This document shows positions 50,430-59,561 of a stretch of 64,000 nt of DNA, one piece after another. Below the pieces are notes generated by a model that worked only from the letters and a program-made list of their open reading frames with translations, made no database searches and was not told where the DNA came from. Source of the DNA: Myxococcus stipitatus DSM 14675. GTDB lineage: Bacteria > Myxococcota > Myxococcia > Myxococcales > Myxococcaceae. The first letter of the stretch is position 1, and each line of letters begins with the position of its first letter. Location of the stretch: NCBI RefSeq assembly GCF_000331735.1, contig NC_020126.1:7257501-7321500 (forward strand), in the 5' to 3' direction. Made by a program: the position numbers and the translations under genes.

Positions 50430-51872
50430 CTAGGTCGGCAGCTTGATGCCCGACAGCCGCTGGTAGAGCGCCACCGCGAAGCCATCCGTCATGCCGGAGA
50501 TGTAGTCCGTGACACACAGGAGACGCTGGTACTTGGACAGCCGCGCCAGCGCTCCGTCGATGTCCTCTCCGCGCAGCGGCGTGTCCGAGCGCTGGAACAA
50601 CTCCAGGGGGAGGAGCTGCCGCAGCTTCTTCTCCTCGCGGTTCGGCGTGTCCGTCACCACCGCCGCCGCGAACATGTCCAGCAAGCCGCCCAGTGTCTTG
50701 AAGCCCGCGCTCTCGATCTGCAGCACGCGCTCGTTCTCGTAGCCGTGGCGTCGCGTGTGCTCCTTGATGACCTTCAGCGGCAGACGGACATCGTCGCGCG
50801 CGGAGACCAGCGGCGTCTCCCACTCCCCTGCCTCCATCGCCTCCACGTGCTCCAGGAACACGCGCACCGACGCCTGGATGAGCACGCCGATGGCCCTGGC
50901 GCGCGCCTGCGCCATGCGCGTCTCGGGGTGCGCGGGCGGAGGCCGGGCGTCAGTCTTCGCCGGAGCGGGCAGCATCGCGTCCAGGAGCTCGCAGGCCTCC
51001 TTCGTGGGAATCAACCCCAGCTTCGCGGAGTCCTCCAGGTCGATGACCGCGTAGCAGATGTCATCCGCCGCCTCGACGAGGAAGGCCAGGGGATGCCGGG
51101 AGAACACCCCCTCCTCGCGCTCCCGCAGACCCGCGGCGCGATACGCCTCCAGCGCCAGCTCGCGGTCGTCCTGGAAGTAACCGAACTTCTTCTCCGACAC
51201 GCGCGCCTTCTCCGACGCACGCCCCCCCGGCAGCACCGAGGGGCGGGGATACTTGCTCATCGCCCCCAGCGTCGCCGCCGTGTAGCGCAGGCCGCCGCGC
51301 CGCTCGCGGGACTGGAGGCGGTTGAGGATTCGGAAGCCCTGCGCGTTGCCCTCGAAGCTCTCCAGGTCCTTCCACTCCTCGCGAGACTTGAAGGGGCTCA
51401 CACGCTCCGGTGTCCCAGGCGCCACGAGCCGCTGCTCCACCCAGTGCTGGATGGCCGCCTCACCCGAGTGACCGAAGGGCGGATTGCCGATGTCATGCGC
51501 CAGACACGCCGCCGCGACGATGGTGCCCAGGTGCGAGGGCTCCACCTTCACGTCCTGCATCTTCAGCCCACGCCCCGCGAGCTGCCCCAGGGAGCGCCCC
51601 ACACAGGACGCCTCGATGCTGTGCGTCAGCCGCGTGCGCGTGTAGTCGCTCGTCGACAGGGGGAAGACCTGCGTCTTGTCGTGCAGGCAACGAAACTCGC
51701 TGGAGAAGACGATGCGGTCGTAGTCCACGTCGTACGGCGTGCGCTCGTCCAGCGGCAGGTGCTCCTCGTGGACGGGAGGCCGCTCCACCAGCGCCTCCGT
51801 GGGCTTCAGGTCCGAACCCACCCGGTGCCCCGAGAGGAACCGCCGCCACTGCTCCGTTCGACTGCTGCCCAC
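50430..51872 (-). CDS. dGTPase-like HD-domain triphosphohydrolase
   Basis: About 480 aa. HD-domain ligands: TRLTHSIEAS (H), CLAHDIGNPPFGHSGE (HD), and later VEAADDICYAVIDLED (D). FRCLHDKTQVFPL is the dGTPase-family substrate region. It hydrolyses dNTPs to nucleoside and triphosphate, perhaps controlling the dNTP pool. The start is uncertain; GTG 51872 gives RTEQWRRFLSGHR, close to family N-termini, while the frame is open to 52361 over the divergent OmpA gene. Confidence 0.85.
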   Translation of the reverse strand: MGSSRTEQWRRFLSGHRVGSDLKPTEALVERPPVHEEHLPLDERTPYDVDYDRIVFSSEFRCLHDKTQVFPLSTSDYTRTRLTHSIEASCVGRSLGQLAGRGLKMQDVKVEPSHLGTIVAAACLAHDIGNPPFGHSGEAAIQHWVEQRLVAPGTPERVSPFKSREEWKDLESFEGNAQGFRILNRLQSRERRGGLRYTAATLGAMSKYPRPSVLPGGRASEKARVSEKKFGYFQDDRELALEAYRAAGLREREEGVFSRHPLAFLVEAADDICYAVIDLEDSAKLGLIPTKEACELLDAMLPAPAKTDARPPPAHPETRMAQARARAIGVLIQASVRVFLEHVEAMEAGEWETPLVSARDDVRLPLKVIKEHTRRHGYENERVLQIESAGFKTLGGLLDMFAAAVVTDTPNREEKKLRQLLPLELFQRSDTPLRGEDIDGALARLSKYQRLLCVTDYISGMTDGFAVALYQRLSGIKLPT

Positions 51873-52095
51873 GGCTGCCTCGCTGTCGCTCTCGTGGAAG
51901 GACTTCGGGTGGGCATGCTGCCCCCCTCGCACGCCGAGGCAAGTTTTCCCGGCCCAGTGGAGCGAAGCCCCCCACCACCAGGCGGGCGGGCGCCGTTCTG
52001 GCGCCTGGGATGGCATGTGCCCCTGGACGGGCGACCCGCCCCTGGGCAGCCTGCGCCCGGTTCCCATCTCCACCGGAACCCAAGGAGTCTCACGT

Positions 52096-52611
52096 ATGAA
52101 GCTCAAGGCGTTGTGCATCGCCGTGTCGCTGGTCGCTCTCCCGGGCGTGGCCGCCGCGCAGAGCCCCTTCGATTCCATCAAGAAGGCCGCGGGCGACGCG
52201 GGCAAGGCCTCCGTCGAGAAGCGCGTCAACACCAAGCTGACCGATGAGGCGAAGAAGAACCAGTGCAGCTTCAAGACGGGCACCGCCGAGCTGGCCCCTG
52301 GCTGCGACGGGAAGCTCAAGAAGCTGGCCTCCGCGCTCATCGACGCCAAGAAGCAGCTCACCGCCGCGGGCGTGAAGAGCTACAAGTTCGAGGTCTCCGG
52401 CCACACCGACTCGACGGGTGACGCCGCCAAGAACAAGAAGCTCAGCGAGGAGCGCGCGGAGGCCATCGTCAAGGAGCTGGTCTCGCGTGGCATCGAGCGC
52501 GGCGAAATCAACGCCGTGGGCCTCGGCTCCGAGCGGCCCCTGGTGAAGCCGGACAACACCGAGGCCAAGAAGGCCAAGAATCGCCGGTACGAGCTCCAGG
52601 TCCGCCTGTAG
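52096..52611 (+). CDS. OmpA-domain periplasmic protein
   Basis: 171 aa: signal peptide MKLKALCIAVSLVALPGVAAA, a short Lys/Ala-rich head, then an OmpA C-terminal domain (FEVSGHTDSTGDAAKNKKLSEER; AVGLGSERPLV; KNRRYELQV) that binds peptidoglycan. No beta barrel. Convergent with the GMC oxidase gene. Confidence 0.85.
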   Translation: MKLKALCIAVSLVALPGVAAAQSPFDSIKKAAGDAGKASVEKRVNTKLTDEAKKNQCSFKTGTAELAPGCDGKLKKLASALIDAKKQLTAAGVKSYKFEVSGHTDSTGDAAKNKKLSEERAEAIVKELVSRGIERGEINAVGLGSERPLVKPDNTEAKKAKNRRYELQVRL

Positions 52612-52617
52612 CCCGAC

Positions 52618-54246
52618 TCAGCGGTTCGCGTGCTTCAACGGCGCCATCTCACCGGATGGCGCCTGCTCGTCCACCTCCCGCGCGTGAGGGATGAACGTCA
52701 TGGCGCGCTCCGCGAGCGCGGTGATGGTGAGCGAGGGATTGACGCCGGGGTTCGCGGAGATGGCCGAGCCGTCCACCACGTACAGGCCCTGGTAGCCGAA
52801 GACGCGGTGGCGGTGGTCGATGACGCCCGTCTCCGCCGAGTCCCCCATGCAACACCCTCCGAGGATGTGCGCCGTCGTGGGGATGCCCAGCACCGTCTCG
52901 CTCACCATCGTCATCGGGTAGCCGTCCAGCTTCTCCGAGACACGCTGGGCCAGGTCGAACGCCTCCGGCATGTTGGTGGTGGGCGCGGGGCCTTCTTGCA
53001 ACCCGGTGACGAGTCCCTTGCGCAGCCCCGTGGTCAGCCCGCGCCGGCGCTGCATGCGCAGGTGCCCTTCCAACGTGCGCATGTAGAGGAGGATCACGGT
53101 CCGCCGCGCGAAGTTCGGGACGAACCAGGCCTTGAGGAAGCGCAGCGGGTGCCGCGCGAGCAGCCCCACGAGTCGGGCCAGCCGCGAGAGCATCCTCGCG
53201 CCGCGCACCTGGGGCGCCATCAGCAGCCGGAAGAACCCCGAGCCCTCCGGGTAGCGCACCGGCTCCAGGTGCGAGCGCTCGTCGGTGTGCAGGATGGAGC
53301 CGATGGCGATGCCCTTCGAGAGGTCCAGTTCCTTCCGCCCGCTGACGATGCCGATGAGCGCCTCGGAGTTGGTGCGCACGCCGTCCCCCAGGCGCTCGGA
53401 CAGCCGGGGGAGTCCGTCCGGGTGCTCCTTGAGTCGAAGCAGCAGGTCCAGGGTTCCCAGCACGCCACCCGCGAAGATGACGTTGCGCGCGAGGAAGCGC
53501 CGCTTCCTTCGAGGCAGCCAGCCCGAGCCCTGGCGCGCCTCCACCTCGTAGCCGCCTCCGGGCAGCGGACGCACCCACGTCGCCTCGGTGTCGGCGTGCA
53601 GCGACAGGCCCCGCTTCTCCGCGAGGTAGAGGTAGTTGCGGTCCAGCGTGTTCTTCGCGCCGTGCCTGCAGCCCAACATGCAACCGCCACAGGCGATGCA
53701 GCCGGTGCGGTCCGGCCCCTCTCCACCGAAGTAGGGGTCCTTCACGGTGACACCCGGCTCGCCGAAGTACACGGCCACCGTCGTGGGCTGGAAGTCCGTC
53801 CGGCCCAGGTCCTGGCCTACCTGCTCGAGGACGCGGTCCGACTCGGTGACGAGCGGATTGACGGTGGCGCCGAGCATGCGCCGCGCGGTGAGGTAGTGCT
53901 CGGGCAGTTCCTGCTTCCAGGGGGCGAGGTGGCCCCAGGACGGTGCATCGAAGAAGTCGTCCTTCGGAACCGGCAGGGTGTTCGCGTAGACGAGCGAGCC
54001 TCCGCCCACGCCCACGCCGGACAACACGGTGACGTGCCGGAAGAACGTCATCTTGAAGAGCCCGCGCCAGCCGAGCCGGGGCATCCACAGCCAGCGCCGC
54101 AGGTTCCAGTTCGTCTTCGGAAAGTCAGCGGGGCCCAGCCGCCGGCCCTTCTCCAGCATCACCACGCGGTAGCCCTTCTCGGTCAACCGCAGCGCACTGG
54201 CGCTCCCGCCAAAGCCCGAGCCGATGATGAGCCAGTCGCAATCCAT
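52618..54246 (-). CDS. GMC-family FAD oxidoreductase with extra Cys cluster
   Basis: 542 aa. The FAD motif IIGSGFGGSASALRLTEKG is at the N-terminus, followed by GVGVGGGSLVYANTLP; the C-terminal GMC segment has TTAHILGGCCMG, DGSAISANPGVNPSLTITALAERA. Closest by layout to cholesterol-oxidase-type enzymes. A ferredoxin-like CIACGGCMLGC near residue 190 suggests a bound iron-sulfur cluster, giving electrons another exit than oxygen. No signal peptide. Substrate (sterol or alcohol) unknown. Confidence 0.82.
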   Translation of the reverse strand: MDCDWLIIGSGFGGSASALRLTEKGYRVVMLEKGRRLGPADFPKTNWNLRRWLWMPRLGWRGLFKMTFFRHVTVLSGVGVGGGSLVYANTLPVPKDDFFDAPSWGHLAPWKQELPEHYLTARRMLGATVNPLVTESDRVLEQVGQDLGRTDFQPTTVAVYFGEPGVTVKDPYFGGEGPDRTGCIACGGCMLGCRHGAKNTLDRNYLYLAEKRGLSLHADTEATWVRPLPGGGYEVEARQGSGWLPRRKRRFLARNVIFAGGVLGTLDLLLRLKEHPDGLPRLSERLGDGVRTNSEALIGIVSGRKELDLSKGIAIGSILHTDERSHLEPVRYPEGSGFFRLLMAPQVRGARMLSRLARLVGLLARHPLRFLKAWFVPNFARRTVILLYMRTLEGHLRMQRRRGLTTGLRKGLVTGLQEGPAPTTNMPEAFDLAQRVSEKLDGYPMTMVSETVLGIPTTAHILGGCCMGDSAETGVIDHRHRVFGYQGLYVVDGSAISANPGVNPSLTITALAERAMTFIPHAREVDEQAPSGEMAPLKHANR

Positions 54247-54488
54247 TCCGTGTCCGTCCTCGAACGTCCCCGCGCGGACAGGTACTCCGCGCGCGTGGCG
54301 ACCTCAGCGACTCCGAGGAGCTTACGCGAAACACCCGTGTGCTCAGCGCACCATGCATGCGCGCTCGCGCCTTCGCATGACGCCCGCCCGACAGGAGGGC
54401 ATGGGTGGCGCCCTTCGGGTTCGAGTCCTCGACACAGATGGGGGGGCTTGCTTCGTTGAGCGCCGGACAGGCTCGGGGAGCCAAGAAG

Positions 54489-54521
54489 AAGCCCGCCGGG
54501 ATGGACACCCACGGCGGGCTT
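54489..54521 (-). terminator. Hairpin terminator
   Basis: AAGCCCGCCG (54489-54498) pairs with CGGCGGGCTT (54512-54521); on the minus strand the stem is followed by TTCTTCTT. It lies 19 bp past the stop of the Arg-rich gene at 54540. Confidence 0.7.
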
Positions 54522-54539
54522 CGGGCTCGACGCGAGAGC

Positions 54540-55028
54540 TCAGCGGCGAGATGCCATCTTGCGCGTGCGGCGCATCGCCGGCGTCCGCGTCGCGTAGCGG
54601 CGGCTCGTCCGAGAAGCCACGCGCTTGGGACGCGACGTCCTGACGCTCCGCCGCGCGCGCGTCGTCCCGGTGCGCATGCGCGATGACATGCGAGCCGAGG
54701 ACACGAGGTGCTTGCGGGCACTCGGCTTCCGCATGCGGTAGCCGCCCCCGGCCTTCTCGTACTCGGACTTCAGGAGCTGTGCCTTGCGCGCGCTCCAGTG
54801 CCCCGCGCGCCCGCCTCGCGAGCCCGCCAGCAGGCGCTTGCGGATGCGCTCCCGCATCGCCGGCCGCGTATACCGACTGCTGGCGGTGGCACGGGCCCCC
54901 GCCGTCACACGGCGCCGGGACACGGCGACACGGCGCGGACGCGACACGCGCGTGCGAGAAACCATCCGCCTCCGACGAGGCATCATCCGGGTGCGCGACG
55001 TGGCGCGCGAGTTCTTCCTGGCAACCAT
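54540..55028 (-). CDS. Arg-rich basic protein with DUF5872-like core
   Basis: 162 aa, about one third Arg/Lys with Ser/Thr/Ala between, like protamines or histone H1 tails. The centre WSARKAQLLKSEYEKAGGGY resembles DUF5872-type proteins (SARKAQLLxxEYxKAGGGY). It probably binds nucleic acid; nucleoid packing in stationary phase or spores is possible but inferred from composition only. Followed by a good terminator. Confidence 0.6.
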   Translation of the reverse strand: MVARKNSRATSRTRMMPRRRRMVSRTRVSRPRRVAVSRRRVTAGARATASSRYTRPAMRERIRKRLLAGSRGGRAGHWSARKAQLLKSEYEKAGGGYRMRKPSARKHLVSSARMSSRMRTGTTRARRSVRTSRPKRVASRTSRRYATRTPAMRRTRKMASRR

Positions 55029-55147
55029 CAAGTCCCCCCTCCCTGCAACGGGCCTGCTCGCCACAGGTGGGGACGGCCAAGGCACCACGCAATCGCCCCG
55101 CCCTCGCGCCTGCCTCCGGCGACGAGGGCCTGCTCCCTCCGCTGCCC

Positions 55148-55336
55148 TCACTTCGCTCCGGCTTCGGCGGGACGGAAGAGCGCGCACGCCCGCACCGGCT
55201 GCGGCGGGTACTTCCCTGGCAACAGCGGGCACATGATGAACACCGACGTCCGCGTCTCGACATAACGCGGAGGCGCGGCACAGCGATGACACAGGCTCTC
55301 CGGGAACGGGAGTGACTCGGGCCGCGGCGTCGTCAT
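55148..55336 (-). CDS. Small Cys-containing protein, unknown
   Basis: 62 aa from ATG 55336: CHRCAAPPRY, then FIMCPLLPGKYPPQPVRACALF. The CxxC and two later Cys may bind zinc. Similar short proteins appear scattered in myxobacterial genomes, without known role. Confidence 0.55.
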   Translation of the reverse strand: MTTPRPESLPFPESLCHRCAAPPRYVETRTSVFIMCPLLPGKYPPQPVRACALFRPAEAGAK

Positions 55337-55402
55337 GGTGCCCTCGATTGTAGACACCCGCGGGCAGGGCCGCCTGGACATCTCGCTCCAGGGGCCCGTG
55401 GC

Positions 55403-56194
55403 CTACGGGCCGCTCACGGCTGGGGGCGCTTCGCGAAGCCACTGAACGGCCGCTTGGACCACGTCCTTGGGGATGGAGTGGCCTCCGGAGAACTCGTGGT
55501 AGTGCACCTGAAAGCCCGCCGAGCGCAATTCCGCGACAATGCGCCGGCCGCTGCCTTCGACGGAGAGCACCTGGTCCTTGTCGCCATGCGCGACGAAGAT
55601 GAATGGCATGCCTCGCGGCTCGTCCGCGTGAACGAACCCAGGCGAGAAGGCGAGGACGCGAGAGAACAGGTCCCCGTTGAGGATTCCCAGCGCCAAGGCA
55701 TAGGACCCGCCCGCGGAGAACCCCGCCACGCTGATGCGCTCCCGCGCCACGAGGTGACGGGAGAACACGTGCGCCAGCGCGCGGTCGATGAAGCGCAGGT
55801 CCTCGCCGTGCTTCCCCATCTTGTCGTCCCACGTCAGCCCCCGTGAGTCGGGGATGAGCATCAGGAGACCCTCGGAGTCCGCCAGCGCTTGCAGCGCCTG
55901 GAGCATCTGACCCGCGTTACCTCTGGAGCCATGCAGCACGAGCATCAGCGGCGCGGGCTGGTCCGGGCGAAGGGACTTCGGCACGTACAACAGGCCGTCC
56001 CGCGCTCCGCCCAAGCCCAGGGCATGCACACCGGGGGATGCGGGCGTGCCCGTCACCTGTCCCGGGCGTGCATCCACGCGGCCCGAGGTGTCCACCTGTG
56101 GCGCTGCTGTCACCGTGCTCGCGGGCTCGGCTTCACGGGGCGCGACGCAGCCCGCGAGGCTCAGCACCAGACAGGCCGCGAGGAGGCTTCGCAT
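55403..56194 (-). CDS. Alpha/beta-hydrolase lipoprotein (PHB depolymerase/LpqC-like)
   Basis: 263 aa. The lipoprotein signal MRSLLAACLVLSLAGC has Cys16. The hydrolase core has LMLVLHGSRGNAGQ (oxyanion), the nucleophile elbow VAGFSAGGSYAL (Ser), VAHGDKDQVL (Asp) and GGHSIP (His). Secreted esterase on the cell surface; substrate unknown. ATG 56194 starts the signal; an earlier in-frame ATG adds residues that hide it. Confidence 0.78.
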   Translation of the reverse strand: MRSLLAACLVLSLAGCVAPREAEPASTVTAAPQVDTSGRVDARPGQVTGTPASPGVHALGLGGARDGLLYVPKSLRPDQPAPLMLVLHGSRGNAGQMLQALQALADSEGLLMLIPDSRGLTWDDKMGKHGEDLRFIDRALAHVFSRHLVARERISVAGFSAGGSYALALGILNGDLFSRVLAFSPGFVHADEPRGMPFIFVAHGDKDQVLSVEGSGRRIVAELRSAGFQVHYHEFSGGHSIPKDVVQAAVQWLREAPPAVSGP

Positions 56195-56572
56195 GACGGG
56201 GAGGCCCCCCATGGGCTCGAGGCCTGAAAGGGAACCTGGGGAATGGCGCATGCGCGGCTCCTCGGGGAAGCACCTCGTGATGGCGCATCATCCAACGTGG
56301 AGCACGACTCGAACGCATCTGGTTGCCGGCGCGGGGTGATGCGCGAACCTCGACGCACCGCACCTTGCCGAGCGCCCGCGTCGGCAAACCACCCTGGACA
56401 AGCAGGCGCTCGCCAGTGCCTCTCGCGAAGCCCCGAGGGAGCCAAGTGCCTCGTCTCCGACACACGTGTCGCCCCGCCCGGACTCAACCACCCCGGGCGG
56501 GAATCTCTCCGCGCTCGTGACGCTGGCGAGGACACCCAGGCGCATGAGCGCCTCGCCCCGAATCGCGTGCGG
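56195..56572. other. 378-bp gap, no gene seen
   Basis: Between the hydrolase lipoprotein start and the esterase stop. Frames are short and Arg/Pro-rich on both strands; it probably holds only the hydrolase promoter. Confidence 0.4.
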
Positions 56573-57430
56573 CTACCGCGGGGCCACGGGCGGCAGCCAC
56601 TTGCGCAGCACCGCCGGCGCGGATGACCGGTAGATGTTGTCGTGGCGCAGGTCCGGGCGGGGCTCGACCTCCCACTTCAGCCCCGGAGGCGCGCTCGCCT
56701 GAAGGACCTCGCGCAGCCGCGCCACGGCGGGGACGATGTCCTCCGTCTCGTTCGACGAGGACACGAACAGCGCCGCGCGCAGGTCCGAGCGACTCGCCAG
56801 ACGCGCTCCCGCCTCACGCACCAGCGCCTCCTCGTTCCACCAGAGGCTGGGGCTCAGCGCCAGGTACGTGCCGAACAGTTCCGGCTGGAGGAAGAAGGTC
56901 TCCATGATGAACAGCCCCGCGAGCGACTCGCCGATGATGGCCCGCTCTCCCGTCACGCGGAACCGCTTCTCCACCTCGGGAATCAGCTCGTCGCGGATGA
57001 AGTCCCGGAACGCCGCCGAGCCGCCCGAGCCAGGCACCCACTCCAAGTCCCTGGGAACCGAAGAGGGCCCCGTCATGTCGCGCTTGCGCACCGTGTTCTC
57101 GATGCCCACCACGAGCATCGGCCGCAGCTCTCCCGCGCGAATCGCCGCGTCCACCGCGCTGGCGACATGCGGGAAGTCCTCCTGCAGCCCGCCGTCCGGC
57201 ATGTAGAGCACCGGGAAGCGCGTGTCCTTCGCCGCGTCGTAGCCCGGAGGCAGGTACACGGTGAGACGGCGGTCCTCCTTCAGCTTCGCGGACGCGAGCA
57301 CGAAGACCTGATGCGCGGGCACCGGCTCGGCCGCGACGGGAGGCGCGCTGCCCACCGTCGCACACCCCGCGATGAACAACCCCAACCCCACGCACACCAT
57401 CGACTGCCACAACCCCACGCGCTTGCGCAT
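56573..57430 (-). CDS. Esterase-D/enterochelin-esterase-like lipoprotein
   Basis: 285 aa: lipobox signal ending IAGC, then the alpha/beta-hydrolase of the Fes/esterase-D type: YLPPGYDAAKDTRFPVLYMPDGG, nucleophile IIGESLAGLF (Ser), LALSPSLWWN and a C-terminal RHDNIYRS region with the His. It may hydrolyse siderophore or other esters outside the cell. ATG 57430 starts a proper signal peptide. It lies 20 bp from the end of the xthA remnant. Confidence 0.78.
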   Translation of the reverse strand: MRKRVGLWQSMVCVGLGLFIAGCATVGSAPPVAAEPVPAHQVFVLASAKLKEDRRLTVYLPPGYDAAKDTRFPVLYMPDGGLQEDFPHVASAVDAAIRAGELRPMLVVGIENTVRKRDMTGPSSVPRDLEWVPGSGGSAAFRDFIRDELIPEVEKRFRVTGERAIIGESLAGLFIMETFFLQPELFGTYLALSPSLWWNEEALVREAGARLASRSDLRAALFVSSSNETEDIVPAVARLREVLQASAPPGLKWEVEPRPDLRHDNIYRSSAPAVLRKWLPPVAPR

Positions 57431-57449
57431 CACGGTCCGTTTCCCTCCG

Positions 57450-58215
57450 TCAGTCCCGAAGCTCCAGCCACACCGGCGCATGGTCCGAGGGCTGCTTGCC
57501 CTTGCGAGCCTCCCGGTCCGTGTCCGCCCCCGTCAACCGCGGCACCAACTGCGCGGACACGTACAGGTGGTCGATGCGCAGGCCCCGGTTCTTCGGGAAG
57601 GCCAACATCCGGTAGTCCCACCACGAGAAGCGCTGCGTGTCGGGGTACAGCTTCCGGTACGCATCCGACAGCCCGAAGGCGCACAGGAAGCGCGTCGCGC
57701 TCCCGCACCGTGCAGAGCGTCTGCCCCTCCCACTCCTTCGGGTCGTAGATGTCGATGTCCGCGGGCGCGATGTTCCAGTCGCCGCCGAGCACCAGCGCCT
57801 CATCGGGGTTGTGCCGCGTGTCCAGGTAGCGCCGAAGCCGGCCGTACCACTCGAGCTTGTACTCGTACTGCGGCGAGTCCAGCGACTGCCCGTTGGGCGC
57901 GTACGCGCTCACCACACGGAGGCCGCCCACCGTCGCGGCGATGAGGCGCGCGTGCGTGTCATCCACGCCGTCCGACAGCCCCTTCACCACGTCGCGCGGC
58001 TCCTCCTTCGCCAGGATGGCCACGCCGTTGTAGGTCTTCTGCCCGTGGACCGCCGCGTGGTAGCCGGCATCGCGCACGGCCTCCATCGGGAAATCGTCCT
58101 CCGTGCACTTCAGCTCCTGAAGGCACAGCACATCCGGCTGCGCGCTCTTCAGCCACTCGAGCAGCCGCTCCTGACGCGCCCGCACCGAGTTCACATTCCA
58201 GGTGGCGATTTTCAT
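57450..58215 (-). pseudogene. xthA: Exodeoxyribonuclease III, frameshifted
   Basis: The first part, MKIATWNVNSVRARQERL through DWNIAPADIDIYDPKEWEGQ, is normal ExoIII with Asn and Glu metal ligands (LQELKCTEDDFP). Near 57690, after TVRERDAL, the frame ends and the rest (FLCAFGLSDAYRKLYPDTQ, RIDHLYVSAQLV, SDHAPVWLEL) continues in another frame. The span is 766 nt, not a multiple of three, so one base is extra or two are missing. Either the gene is broken or the read has an error. ExoIII repairs abasic sites. Confidence 0.85.
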
Positions 58216-58410
58216 CGCGGGCACCGTCGCACGCCACCCACGCCCTCGCCACGCTTTTCCCCTCGCGTGCGGCTCCAAAGCCACACCGCGTCTCACGCCC
58301 CCGAGGCAATTGGCTGGCACGGCCATCGCAATAGCCCCAGGTGGGAGGACGCCCACAGGTGTCCTCCTGGAGCGCTCTTTCCGGGCGCCCCGCCTGGAGT
58401 CGAGGTCGCC

Positions 58411-59466
58411 ATGAGCCCGAGGACGAGGAAGGCCCCCCGCCGCACCCTGGGTTTCACCCTGCCCCCCGCGCTGAAGAAGGCGCTGCTGCCCTCGTGCCTC
58501 GCCGCGCTGGGCCTGGCCGCCTGGAGCGACGTCCCCATTCCGGCGACCTGGCGCCCGTGGGTCGCCCTCGCGGAGCAGCAGGTGCGCACCGCCCCCAAGC
58601 CCGCCCCCGTGAGCGACGCGAGCCACGGCTTCACCACCGCGCCCCTGCCGCTGCCGGCCCACGCCCCGGAGGCGCCTCGGGAGCACCTGGAGCCCGCGCC
58701 TCGCCCCGCGCCCGAGGACGCCCTCGCGCTGTCGCACGAGCACACGCGTCGGGTGGACCACCTGAGCCGCGCGCGCACCCTGAAGGACCTGGGCGACGTG
58801 TCCGGCGCGCTCACCGAGGTGCGCCGCGCGCTCCATGACGACCCGGCCGACACGGCTGCGCTCGCGATGGCCGCGCGCCTGGCCCGCCTCCACGGGCAGC
58901 CCGAGGTCGCGCTGCTCGCCTACGCCCGACTGGGGAACCTCGCGCCCGAGGAGGCCGGGGCGCTCATCCAGCAGGCTCGCCTGCTCGTGTCCCAGGGGCG
59001 CCACGCGGAGGCCGTGCGCGTGGGTGAGGAGGCGGTGCTTCGCGCTCCGGAGGACGCGGAGGTGTACCAGGTGCTCGGACGCGCGCACCTGGGCGCGGGC
59101 GAGCTGAGCGCGGCCATCCTCCGCTTCCAGCAGGCCGTCCACCTGGACCCCGAGCATGGCTACGCCCTCAACAACCTCGGGTTCGCGTACCTGCGAGCGG
59201 GCGAGGATGCGAAGGCCGCCGAGGTGCTCGCGCAGGCCGCGCAGCTGCTGCCCCACGTGGCCTATGTGCACAACAACCTGGGCGTGGCCTGGGAGCGGCT
59301 CGGGAAGAAGGACGAGGCCCGCGCCGCGTACGCCACCGCCACCCGGCTGTCTCCGCGCTACGTCCAGGCCCGCGTCAACACGGACCGGATGGATCGCCTC
59401 GCCCAGGCGGACCTGGGCTCGCCTGGGCTTGGGGCCCGGGAAGTCCCGGCCCTCTCCGCGCCGTGA
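58411..59466 (+). CDS. TPR-repeat protein
   Basis: 351 aa. A hydrophobic stretch (ALLPSCLAALGLAAW) near residues 27-42 may anchor it; residues 50-110 are Pro/Ala-rich and residues 115-335 hold about six TPR units (e.g. YQVLGRAHLGAGELSAAILRF, ALNNLGFAYLRAG). Likely a scaffold at the inner membrane. The hairpin terminator follows, so it is separate from the PBP gene. Confidence 0.78.
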   Translation: MSPRTRKAPRRTLGFTLPPALKKALLPSCLAALGLAAWSDVPIPATWRPWVALAEQQVRTAPKPAPVSDASHGFTTAPLPLPAHAPEAPREHLEPAPRPAPEDALALSHEHTRRVDHLSRARTLKDLGDVSGALTEVRRALHDDPADTAALAMAARLARLHGQPEVALLAYARLGNLAPEEAGALIQQARLLVSQGRHAEAVRVGEEAVLRAPEDAEVYQVLGRAHLGAGELSAAILRFQQAVHLDPEHGYALNNLGFAYLRAGEDAKAAEVLAQAAQLLPHVAYVHNNLGVAWERLGKKDEARAAYATATRLSPRYVQARVNTDRMDRLAQADLGSPGLGAREVPALSAP

Positions 59467-59472
59467 CGCCTC

Positions 59473-59500
59473 CCCGCCTGGAGACCGGACTCCAGGCGGG
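59473..59500 (+). terminator. 11-bp perfect hairpin terminator
   Basis: CCCGCCTGGAG (59473-59483) pairs with CTCCAGGCGGG (59490-59500), loop ACCGGA. It begins 7 bp after the TPR gene stop. Confidence 0.75.
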
Positions 59501-59561
59501 TGTCGCAGCGGTTCCCGTTCCCGGCCCGGCAGTCTAACGTGCAGCCCCCGTCGAGAAGCAC

